NCBI GenBank assembly: GCA_041389725.1
Contig: JAWKRG010000019.1
Location: 14,444-78,443, forward strand
DNA from: Polyangiaceae bacterium
Lineage (GTDB): Bacteria > Myxococcota_A > Polyangia > Polyangiales > Polyangiaceae
Direction of reading: 5' to 3'
Length of the DNA: 64,000 bases
Shown: in pieces, positions 16,974-24,036 of the stretch
How the letters are laid out: every line of letters starts with the position of its first letter
Numbering within the stretch: the first letter of the stretch is position 1
Made by a program: the position numbers and the translations under genes
The notes under the pieces: model-generated
The model's database searches: none
Told to the model about the DNA's origin: nothing
What the model saw: only the letters and a program-made list of their open reading frames with translations

Positions 16974-18566
16974 ATGGCAATGAGTCGGCGTTTCTGGGGC
17001 TGGGGAGATCAGAGTGTAGAGCTATCCGCCGGGGAGAGCGCCATGTTGGAAGGCGCGCTCACCGGCCTCTTGGGGATTGAGTCCGCATCACCTCGACCAG
17101 AACCGCGCATCGAAGAGTTGCGACTCAGGTCGCCGCGGGTGCAGTTGCCTGCTTCGCTTCGCGCGCTGTGTGACGAGTCGAACCTGGCACGAGCAAGTCA
17201 CAGCTACGGCAAGTCCTATCGCGACTTGGTCCGTGCCCTCGAGCGACGCTACGATCAGCCGCCGGATCTGGTGGCGTATCCCCGCGCCGAAGCCGACGTC
17301 GAACGGCTGCTGGACGCCTGCAGCGACGCGCGCATCGCCGTCATTCCCTACGGTGGTGGCAGCAGTGTCTGCGGCGGCGTGGAACCCAATGTCAGTGACG
17401 ACTACGCGGGCACGCTGTCCCTCGACATGAGTGCCTTGGACCAAGTCTTGGAGGTCGACGAGACGTCGCGCGCCGCACGCGTGCAAGCGGGCGTCTTGGG
17501 CCCCGCGTTGGAAGCCCAGCTCAAGGCGCATGATCTGACGCTGCGGCATTTCCCCCAGTCCTTCGAGTTTTCCAGTCTCGGGGGCTGGATTGCCACGCGC
17601 GCAGGCGGGCACTTCGCCACGCTGTACACGCACATCGACGATTTGGTGGAGTCCCTGCGCATCGTCACCCCGGCCGGCGTGGTGGAAACCCGTCGCCTGC
17701 CCGGCTCGGGGGCAGGCCCGGATCCCAATCGCTTGTTCATCGGCTCCGAGGGCACTCTCGGCGTCATCAGCGAAGCGTGGATGCGCGTGTTCCCGCGGCC
17801 GACTTTTCGCGCCAAGGCCACGGTGCGCTACGCCAACCTGGTTGCCGGCGCTCGCGCTTTGCGTGCGCTCACGCAAAGTGGCCTCTATCCGGCCAACGCG
17901 CGCTTGTTGGATCCCGTGGAGGCGATGCTCAATGGCGCTGGCGACGGAAGCCAAGCGCTCTTGCTCGTCGGGTTCGAGTCCCATGACCACGAGCTCGGCG
18001 CTTGGATCGCGCGCGCCGTCGAGCTGTGTCGCGACTTCGAGGGTCAGGTCGCGCCCGAGGACGTCACGCACGACGTCAAGACGGGTGCGGCGGATGGGGC
18101 CGCGGGCGCCTGGCGCAAGTCTTTCCTGCGCGCTCCGTATCTGAGAGACGGTCTGGTGCTGCGTGGAGCCTTCGTGGAGACCTACGAAACCGCAGTGACC
18201 TGGGACCGCTTCGAGTCCCTGCACGCCGCGGTCATGACCGCCGCACGCGACGTCGTGGGCGCAAGCGCCGTGGTGACGTGTCGGGTGACCCACGCCTATC
18301 CCGACGGCGCGGCACCCTATTTCACGGTGATCGCACCCGCGCGCCCTGGCGCCGAGTTGGAGCAGTGGGACGAGGTCAAGGCAGCGATCACCCGTGCCAT
18401 GCTCGATGCGGGCGGCACCACGACGCACCACCACGCGGTGGGTCGGGACTTCCGCGTCTACTATGAACGCGAAGTCCCAGAACTGGTCCGGCACAGCCTG
18501 CTCCACGCCAAGCGCAGCCTCGACCCCAGCAGCGTCATGAACCCCGGCTCCCTGCTGTCGGCTTGA
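16974..18566 (+). CDS. FAD-linked oxidase, alkyl-DHAP synthase-like
   Basis: A 530-residue protein beginning at ATG 16974 after a good AGGAG. It has the PCMH FAD-binding fold: 'AVIPYGGGSSVCGGVEP', 'SLDMSALDQVLEVDE', 'FPQSFEFSSLGGWIATRAGG', 'GSEGTLGVISEAWMRVFPRP'. At the C-terminus are a His cluster 'TTTHHHAVGRDFRVYYERE' and the 'LDPSSVMNPG' motif. The triple His and the overall order resemble alkylglycerone-phosphate synthase (AGPS), which swaps the acyl for an alkyl chain in ether-lipid synthesis. Myxobacteria are known to make ether lipids, so this is a reasonable assignment, but a D-lactate/glycolate-type oxidase is the alternative. It follows the hydrolase lipoprotein by 17 bases. Confidence 0.8.
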   Translation: MAMSRRFWGWGDQSVELSAGESAMLEGALTGLLGIESASPRPEPRIEELRLRSPRVQLPASLRALCDESNLARASHSYGKSYRDLVRALERRYDQPPDLVAYPRAEADVERLLDACSDARIAVIPYGGGSSVCGGVEPNVSDDYAGTLSLDMSALDQVLEVDETSRAARVQAGVLGPALEAQLKAHDLTLRHFPQSFEFSSLGGWIATRAGGHFATLYTHIDDLVESLRIVTPAGVVETRRLPGSGAGPDPNRLFIGSEGTLGVISEAWMRVFPRPTFRAKATVRYANLVAGARALRALTQSGLYPANARLLDPVEAMLNGAGDGSQALLLVGFESHDHELGAWIARAVELCRDFEGQVAPEDVTHDVKTGAADGAAGAWRKSFLRAPYLRDGLVLRGAFVETYETAVTWDRFESLHAAVMTAARDVVGASAVVTCRVTHAYPDGAAPYFTVIAPARPGAELEQWDEVKAAITRAMLDAGGTTTHHHAVGRDFRVYYEREVPELVRHSLLHAKRSLDPSSVMNPGSLLSA

Positions 18567-18597
18567 CCCCCTGCGCTATGGCACTAGGCTGCCCGCC

Positions 18598-18960
18598 GTG
18601 AAGGTCAAACTCGTCAAAGAGTACCGCTTCGAAGCGGCGCATCGACTGCCCAACGTTCCCGAGGGTCACAAGTGTCAGCGACTCCACGGGCACAGTTTCA
18701 AGGTCGAGCTCGCCATCTATGGCCCCGTGAACGACACCACGGGTTGGTTCATCGACTTCGGAGACTTGGACTCGATCTGGGCGCCACTCCACGATGTCCT
18801 GGATCATCACTACCTGAATGACGTTCCAGGTCTCGAGAACCCGACCAGTGAAGTGCTGGCGCGATGGATCTGGGAGCGAGTCAAACCGGGGTTGCCGCAG
18901 TTGTCACGGGTCACCGTCTACGAGACTTGCGACGCCCGCTGCGAGTACGAAGGCTCCTGA
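18598..18960 (+). CDS. queD: 6-carboxy-tetrahydropterin synthase
   Basis: A 120-residue protein of normal family length. It keeps the zinc ligands His15 ('FEAAHRLP') and the His pair of 'QRLHGHSFKVE', the Cys of 'HKCQRLHGH' as catalytic residue, 'GWFIDFGDLDSIW', the 'LDHHYLND' motif and the terminal Glu of 'VTVYETCDARCEYEG'. QueD converts dihydroneopterin triphosphate to 6-carboxy-tetrahydropterin, the second step to queuosine and other deazapurines. No queC, queE or queF is present nearby. Start is GTG at 18598. The last ten codons and the stop are the first copy of a 38-bp tandem repeat that continues downstream; the encoded protein still appears intact. Confidence 0.93.
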   Translation: MKVKLVKEYRFEAAHRLPNVPEGHKCQRLHGHSFKVELAIYGPVNDTTGWFIDFGDLDSIWAPLHDVLDHHYLNDVPGLENPTSEVLARWIWERVKPGLPQLSRVTVYETCDARCEYEGS

Positions 18961-19043
18961 ACTTCTTCGACGTCCGCTGCGAGTACGAAGGCTCCCGAAC
19001 TTCTTCGACGCCCGTTGCGAGTACGAAGGCTCCTGAACGCTTT
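18930..19043. repeat. 38-bp tandem repeat, three copies, at the queD 3' end
   Basis: Three head-to-tail 38-bp copies begin at 18930, 18968 and 19006, each starting CGACG(C/T)CCG(C/T)TGCGAGTA and running through ...GAAGGCTCCTGAACTTCTT. Copy 1 contains the end of queD including its stop codon; copies 2 and 3 lie downstream with a few substitutions (the third ends AACGCTTT). Since 38 is not a multiple of three, the copies do not extend the protein. A slippage duplication of the gene's tail is the simplest origin. Confidence 0.9.
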
Positions 19044-19098
19044 CGACATCGCCATCTTGCGCCCATGTCGGGACGGCGCGCTTGAGGCGAAGCGCAGC

Positions 19099-19386
19099 TC
19101 ACGCCGGCTCGAGCGCCGCTGCCCAGATCGCATCCACGTCGAGGGCGCAGCCTAGCGCAGGGAGGGTGGCCATCTGCCCTTCGATGCTGGTCTCTCGAGA
19201 CCATGTTGCGGAGTCGCGCGGTCGCGACCAGACGTCGAGTCGTGGTTCGCGATGCGACACGATCACGACAGTTTCGAGGGAGGGGATCTGCTGGTAGTGC
19301 TCCAGCTTCTCTCCGCGGTCGTAGTCCTCCGTGCTGTCACTCGTTACTTCGACGAGCACACGTGGATTCAGGACGCGCAATCGCAC
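19099..19386 (-). pseudogene. 5'-truncated Uma2-family nuclease remnant
   Basis: Roughly 95 codons match the C-terminal half of Uma2 (DUF820) proteins: 'VLVEVTSDSTEDYDRGEKL', then 'HYQQIPSLETVVIVSH', then a beta-rich tail ending 'ALDVDAIWAAALEPA'. The N-terminal half, with the conserved 'E..DG' segment and the 'PDv' strand carrying catalytic acids, is missing. The reading frame continues upstream only as antisense to the neighbouring TPR gene, with no Uma2-like sequence. The GTG at 19386 is the only plausible start for what remains. It directly abuts the TPR gene end (19413) and the queD repeat array, consistent with a deletion or rearrangement here. An intact relative is at 60698-61279. Confidence 0.7.
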
Positions 19387-19412
19387 GGCGCCGGCACCCG
19401 ACGATCGTCGTC

Positions 19413-22022
19413 TCAGGCGTGCACGTTGATGCCCAACGTGCGGCGTAGCTGGATGTGTTCTTCCGAGAGCGCGCGGCGATACAGATCTTTGACCTGAAGC
19501 TCGAGCAAGATATCGGGAAGCGGGAAGCGCGTGGCGACGTCGACGGCGCGCCGCACGTCTCCGCACAGGAGTAGGCCCATGCGACCGCCCAGCAACGCCG
19601 TGCTCTCGAGCCACTCCGAGAGGCGGGCGCGCGCACCTCTCGTCTGTACCCCCTGCGACACCTCCGCCAGTCTGTCCAAGTCTTCGTGGGAAAGCCGCGG
19701 GCCCAGCAAGTCCGCGAACAAACGAGGAGGACCGTCCAGATCTTCCAGACCCGGCGCTTTCGCCAGCAGCAGAGCAGCGACCACCACCTTGGCCAATCGC
19801 TGGGGCGACGGACACGCCGCGAGGAAGGCGTTCTCACCTTGGGCACCAGCCAGGGCGCGGGCCCAAAGGAAGGCGAGCTCCGCCAGCTCCAGCCCGCTGC
19901 CCAGGCTACGGTCGGCGATGGCCACGTGGGTTTCGCGCGCCAGCACCACCGCACCTTGGGGAAGGCCCTCCACGACGTAGAGCGGTGGAGCCGGGATGGC
20001 CAGAAGCTTGCAGGTCCAGGCGAGGCTCCGCGCAATGGTCGTCGTGCTGCCTTCGGCCTGCCGTGCACCTCGCGCGTGGTCCACCAGGGCGCCCTCACGC
20101 TCGAGTTCTTCGAAGGCGAGGGGCAGCGCCGCCGCTGCGCACACCCGTAGAATCGCGCTCAACTGGGCATCGCGTTCCGGCGCAAAGAGGGACGCTTCCA
20201 CCGCACCCAAAGTCGTGCGCGCCGCGATCAAACCGTCCGGGCGATGCGCATCGGCGTTCAGGGATTCGTTGATGTCGGCCTCGCCCAAGTGGTCCAGGAT
20301 GCACTCGGCGTTCCACGCGCTGTCGTCGTCACGCACTTTCTCGAACGCCCACAGCGCGCGCCGCACGACGTCGGCGTCGTCGGGCCGGCATTGCGCGGCA
20401 CGACGTAGCACCGACGCGGCCTCGTCGTGCTTTTGTTCCGCCTGGTACAGCTCGCTGATCCACAACAGAAGCTCGACATCGTCCGCCTTGAAGTCCGCGG
20501 CGCGCAGGAAGCAGCGCAGCGCTTGTTGCAGATCGTCGCGGACATCGCGATGCAGCAGTCCCAACTTCTTGCTCAGATCCCAGCGCAGCTCGTCGTCCTG
20601 GGTTCCCAGCAGCACCAATTCGTAGAGCCCAGTCAGCTCGTCGTAGCGTCGCGAGGTGCCGAGCACCTTGGCGGCGAGTTCCAGGGCCTCGAGGGTTTCC
20701 GCGTGGGCCTGCAGGGCTTCGCGGCAGAGTTCGACCACCTCTTTGCCGCCAGATAGCTCGGCCTCGGCAATGCGCGCCGCCTGCACCAAGACGTCGGCGC
20801 GTGCACGTCCCTCCAGGCGCTCTGCAAGTCGCCGACGAGCTGCCACGCGATCGCTGGCGCGCCCGATGGAGTCATGGGCCTCCACCATCAGCTCCAGGGG
20901 GGCGCGGCCCGTGGTCTCCTTCGCCCATTGCTCCAGAGCGGTCAGTGACTTCTTCGGCTGGCCCGCCACCAGCCACGCACGCGCAATGGCTTCCAGCTGC
21001 GCGGTGCGCTCGCTCTCGTCCGTCAGGGCGTCCAGACGCCGGCGGCGCATGGCCTCCAAGCGCTCGAAGTCCCGTTGCTCGGCGAGCACGTCACATGCTC
21101 CGTCCAAAGCATCGGAGTGCATCGGGTCCAACTCCAGGGCCTTGTCGAAATTGTGCGCCGCCTCAGCGGCACTACCCAGGGAGCGCTTGCAGCGTCCGAT
21201 GCGAAAGTAAACGTCGGCGCGCGCGGGATCGCGAGCGCCCAACTTCAGGAGTCGCTTCTTGTAGTCGGCGATGGCCTCGGCGTAGTTGCCCGCTTCGTAG
21301 TTGGCATCACCGCTGCGCAGTGACTCGGGCATCGCTTCTCCCGAAGACGGCGGCGGGGGGATGCTCGCGAGATCGTTGACGATGACGTTGGGGGGGACCA
21401 GCAGCGGAAACGGACGCTCAGCGGCGGCGAATCCCACGGCGGAGAGGTCATCGAAACCGTCGACCTTGCGCATGCGTTCGTAGATCGAAGCGGTCGCCAG
21501 CGTGCGTGTTTCTACGGCTTCCTTGCTCTCACTGATGGCGCGGGTCAGACAGTGCAGCAGCGGCGCATCTGGCAGCGCGCGTTCCGACTCTCGCGCCGAG
21601 ACACCGACCAGCAACGTGATGTCGATGTCCTGCAGTGCCGTCTTCGCCGCAGCGACGATCTCCGCCGCCAGGAACGGATCGTCTGGACCCTCGTGGTGCA
21701 GGTCGAGCACCAGAGCGAAGGCCATCTGGCTGTGCGCCAAGGACTCCCCGAGGCCGCGGAGCGACGTGTCGTAGTCGAGCACACTCAGCGCGAGGTCGTC
21801 CTTCTCGATGCGCGCGTCACCGGTGAAGACGAACAACGCGTGTCCGGGTTGCTGGCGCCGACGCAAAGCGCGGTCCAACCCCTCCAGGATTCCGTCCTCG
21901 GGCTCCAACACGCGTGTGGTGAAGCGAAGGTGCGCGTCCGCGAGTAGCTCCACGAAATCCTGCCTCGCGGACGCCGTGTCCGTGTCTGCAGCGCTATTGC
22001 CGACTAGATATGCGATTCGCAT
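19413..22022 (-). CDS. caspase-like (degenerate) domain plus TPR protein
   Basis: An 869-residue cytoplasmic protein from ATG 22022. Residues 1-195 resemble the caspase/C14 fold in order: 'MRIAYLVGNSA', 'ALFVFTGDARI' where active enzymes have a SGHG-like His loop, 'FALVLDLHHEG' where they have a DxC nucleophile strand, and 'ITLLVGVSARESE'. Both catalytic residues appear replaced, so it is probably a pseudoenzyme; this is inference from pattern only. Residues about 270-700 are tetratricopeptide-type helical repeats ('GNYAEAIADYKKRLLKLG', 'FRIGRCKRSLGSAAEAAHNF'). The C-terminal 200 residues are helical and unassigned. It lies 25 bases after the BFD-like ferredoxin gene on the same strand. Confidence 0.75.
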   Translation of the reverse strand: MRIAYLVGNSAADTDTASARQDFVELLADAHLRFTTRVLEPEDGILEGLDRALRRRQQPGHALFVFTGDARIEKDDLALSVLDYDTSLRGLGESLAHSQMAFALVLDLHHEGPDDPFLAAEIVAAAKTALQDIDITLLVGVSARESERALPDAPLLHCLTRAISESKEAVETRTLATASIYERMRKVDGFDDLSAVGFAAAERPFPLLVPPNVIVNDLASIPPPPSSGEAMPESLRSGDANYEAGNYAEAIADYKKRLLKLGARDPARADVYFRIGRCKRSLGSAAEAAHNFDKALELDPMHSDALDGACDVLAEQRDFERLEAMRRRRLDALTDESERTAQLEAIARAWLVAGQPKKSLTALEQWAKETTGRAPLELMVEAHDSIGRASDRVAARRRLAERLEGRARADVLVQAARIAEAELSGGKEVVELCREALQAHAETLEALELAAKVLGTSRRYDELTGLYELVLLGTQDDELRWDLSKKLGLLHRDVRDDLQQALRCFLRAADFKADDVELLLWISELYQAEQKHDEAASVLRRAAQCRPDDADVVRRALWAFEKVRDDDSAWNAECILDHLGEADINESLNADAHRPDGLIAARTTLGAVEASLFAPERDAQLSAILRVCAAAALPLAFEELEREGALVDHARGARQAEGSTTTIARSLAWTCKLLAIPAPPLYVVEGLPQGAVVLARETHVAIADRSLGSGLELAELAFLWARALAGAQGENAFLAACPSPQRLAKVVVAALLLAKAPGLEDLDGPPRLFADLLGPRLSHEDLDRLAEVSQGVQTRGARARLSEWLESTALLGGRMGLLLCGDVRRAVDVATRFPLPDILLELQVKDLYRRALSEEHIQLRRTLGINVHA

Positions 22023-22047
22023 GGCGAGGGCGGCCTGAAAGCCGAAG

Positions 22048-22323
22048 TCAGTCTTCCTCGTAGCCCCACTCGGGATCCAGGCCGGCCAGTGCGGCGAAGG
22101 AAGTGGGATGGAACGGCGGTCGCGGTGTGATTCCCTGAGCAACCTCGCCGCCGCGTTCCTTCACCAGCCGCGCGCAGAGGGCCAAGCAGCCCTTGCCCTG
22201 GCACCAGCCGGTTCCAAAGCCAGTGTAGCGCTTGATCGACTCGATATCCCGATGCCCGAGAGACATCGCGTGTTCGAGCTCGCTCAACGTCACGTCTTCG
22301 CAGCGGCAGACGAGGGACTTCAT
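22048..22323 (-). CDS. BFD-like [2Fe-2S]-binding protein
   Basis: A 91-residue protein with Cys6, Cys8, Cys41 and Cys46, the CxC-X32-CX4C pattern of the BFD-like [2Fe-2S] domain found in bacterioferritin-associated ferredoxin and in domains of nitrite reductases and opine/proline dehydrogenases. The segment between the Cys pairs ('LSELEHAMSLGHRDIESIKR') is the usual helix pair. About 40 residues after the cluster-binding part are not family-typical. It may shuttle electrons to iron-storage protein or to an oxidoreductase encoded elsewhere; no bacterioferritin is present here. Its gene precedes and is probably co-transcribed with the caspase-like/TPR gene. Confidence 0.85.
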   Translation of the reverse strand: MKSLVCRCEDVTLSELEHAMSLGHRDIESIKRYTGFGTGWCQGKGCLALCARLVKERGGEVAQGITPRPPFHPTSFAALAGLDPEWGYEED

Positions 22324-22441
22324 GCCGGGCCGGCGAGTCTACTCTTCTGGCCGTCGTCCCGCATCCCCCGAGTTGCGCAATCGCTGCGCTGAGGCTGGAG
22401 TTCTGCTATGGTTCCGCACGCCGCGTCCTCCTTCGCGAGGA

Positions 22442-22523
22442 TTCTGAAGCATCTCCCTCCTTCAAGGGTTCCGAAGCTCGAACGCGCTTCGCCATACCCA
22501 AAGGGGGTTCCGAAGCATCTCCC
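22442..22523. repeat. TTCYGAAGC direct repeats in a lipoprotein leader
   Basis: TTCTGAAGCATCTCCC (22442-22457) and TTCCGAAGCATCTCCC (22508-22523) differ at one base; a shorter copy TTCCGAAGC lies between them at 22469-22477. They occupy the 5' leader of the lipoprotein gene that starts at 22535, the last copy overlapping its ribosome-binding region. Protein-binding sites or a slippage product are both possible. Confidence 0.6.
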
Positions 22524-22534
22524 GGGAACGAACC

Positions 22535-23227
22535 ATGAGACGGCTCGCGCTTTCACCCCTCGCCGCTTTGCTGCTCTTCGCGTGTGGTAGCTCGGATGAG
22601 GGCGGGTTGTTCGGTTCCAGCTCACAAGGAACGGGCGCCACGACCAGCGGTGGATCGACGAGCAGTGGCGGACTCGCTTCTGGTGGGGTGTCCAGCGGCG
22701 GAGTCCCGAGTGGCGGCAACAGCGGCACTGGCGGCGTCGGTGGTGGTGCGGCGGGCGGTGTCGGCGGTCAAAGCGGGGATGCGGGCATGGGCGGCGTCAG
22801 CACGGGCGGCGTCGGTGGCACTAGCACGGGTGGCTCCATCGGTTCTGGCGGGAATCCCGCCGCCGGAACGGTCTCGTGCTTCGGCGTCAACGACTGCGCG
22901 CGTCCCAACAATTTTTGCTGTGTGTTCCTGAGCACCACGGCACTTCCCACCCCGAGCTGCCAGGCCAACGCCGCTCCGTGTTTTCCTGGGACAGACGTGT
23001 ATTGTGACGGGCCCGAGGACTGCAACAACGGCAACATCTGTTGCGGTCGGCTGGTGGATGGAGGGGCGCTGGGTCAACAATACAACGACATCCAGTGTCG
23101 AGCCTCGAGCGAGTGCGTGTACTCGCAAGGCTACCGGGTGATCTGCGGCAGTGGCTCCTGCCCTGGCGGCCTGAAGTGCAAGCCCAGCTCGCTGCTACCC
23201 AAGATCAACGTCTGCTCGCCGAACTAG
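22535..23227 (+). CDS. Gly/Ser-rich Cys-containing lipoprotein
   Basis: A 230-residue secreted protein with the signal 'LALSPLAALLLFAC' and lipobox Cys17. Residues 18-110 are a Gly/Ser/Thr-rich linker built from GGVSSGG/STGG units. The C-terminal 115 residues are a compact domain with about a dozen Cys ('CFGVNDCARPNNFCC', 'DVYCDGPEDCNNGNICC', 'VICGSGSCPGGLKCK'), presumably disulphide-bonded and similar to Cys-rich modules of other myxobacterial surface proteins. Function unknown; surface exposure is inferred from the lipobox and linker. A plausible extended -10 (TGCTATGGT) lies near 22404-22414 in the leader. Confidence 0.75.
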   Translation: MRRLALSPLAALLLFACGSSDEGGLFGSSSQGTGATTSGGSTSSGGLASGGVSSGGVPSGGNSGTGGVGGGAAGGVGGQSGDAGMGGVSTGGVGGTSTGGSIGSGGNPAAGTVSCFGVNDCARPNNFCCVFLSTTALPTPSCQANAAPCFPGTDVYCDGPEDCNNGNICCGRLVDGGALGQQYNDIQCRASSECVYSQGYRVICGSGSCPGGLKCKPSSLLPKINVCSPN

Positions 23228-23288
23228 GGCAACGGCTGCATCGAGACGACGGCCGCGCCGGTCCTTCGGGAGGCTTTGAGACCCGCCC

Positions 23289-23942
23289 CTAGTTGCCGTC
23301 GCCGCAGAGCCCTGCCAGCGGCCCGATGGGACGCCCCGAGCGGAACTCGATGTCACAAGCCAACGGGTCCTTCAGCGACTCCGCAAAGCTCACGGCGATC
23401 GGTTCGTTCCAACGCCGTGGGCCATCGATGCGCGCGCGAATCACGCCCTTGGTGTCGATGAACCACGTCTCCGGGTACAGCTTGGTGCCGTAGGTCTCTC
23501 GTACGACGGAAGCCTCGGGATCCATCAGCACCCAAAAAGGCGGTTCCGCCGTGCCCAGCACGGAGCTGAGGGTGGTGCGCGCGTCGTCGGCACTCTCGTC
23601 GGTGCATAGGGTCACCAGCTCGATGTCCTTGCGCGTCTTGAGCATGCGCGCGAGCTCCGCCAAGGACGGTAGCTCCTCGAGACAAGGGCCGCAGGTCTTC
23701 GTCCAAAAATTGAGGATGACGACCTTTCCCTGAAACGACGACAGGCTCACCTTCTCTCCGGTCAGAGTCGGGAGCTCGAAATCCGGCGCCTTGCGGTTGC
23801 GCGCCGCGTAGTTCGGGCTGATGGCACAGAGCGGGGTGCACACGCGCCGGCCCTCCGCGTCCCGGGCAGTTCTTGCAAAGGAGTAGACCGCGAGGGCTGC
23901 GATGGCCACGACCACGAGCTGTGCGACTTGCGCCGGTTTCAC
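23289..23942 (-). CDS. TlpA/ResA-like thioredoxin, membrane-anchored
   Basis: A 217-residue protein with one N-terminal membrane anchor (residues 6-22) and a periplasmic thioredoxin domain of the AhpC/TSA-Redoxin type: 'KAPDFELPTLTGEKVSL', 'GKVVILNFWTKTCGPCLEEL' with the CGPC redox pair at 84-87, 'LYPETWFID' supplying the cis-Pro region. Two further Cys pairs (CTPLC near residue 35 and two Cys at the C-terminus) are unusual and could form extra disulphides. Such proteins reduce disulphides for cytochrome c maturation or other exported proteins; the pentaheme cytochrome gene at 37.9-39.4 kb is a possible but distant client. Confidence 0.87.
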   Translation of the reverse strand: MKPAQVAQLVVVAIAALAVYSFARTARDAEGRRVCTPLCAISPNYAARNRKAPDFELPTLTGEKVSLSSFQGKVVILNFWTKTCGPCLEELPSLAELARMLKTRKDIELVTLCTDESADDARTTLSSVLGTAEPPFWVLMDPEASVVRETYGTKLYPETWFIDTKGVIRARIDGPRRWNEPIAVSFAESLKDPLACDIEFRSGRPIGPLAGLCGDGN

Positions 23943-24036
23943 GGTCGGCTAGATAGCCCAGGCCTCTGGACGCGGCAAACCTCAAAAGACCATTCTTCCG
24001 CAGCTTGCCTGGGAAAATGCGGGTACATTCCTGAAG

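Noticed and set aside
19387..19815. N-terminal extension of the Uma2 remnant
   Set aside because: Antisense to the TPR gene with no Uma2 residues; the remnant is therefore treated as truncated.
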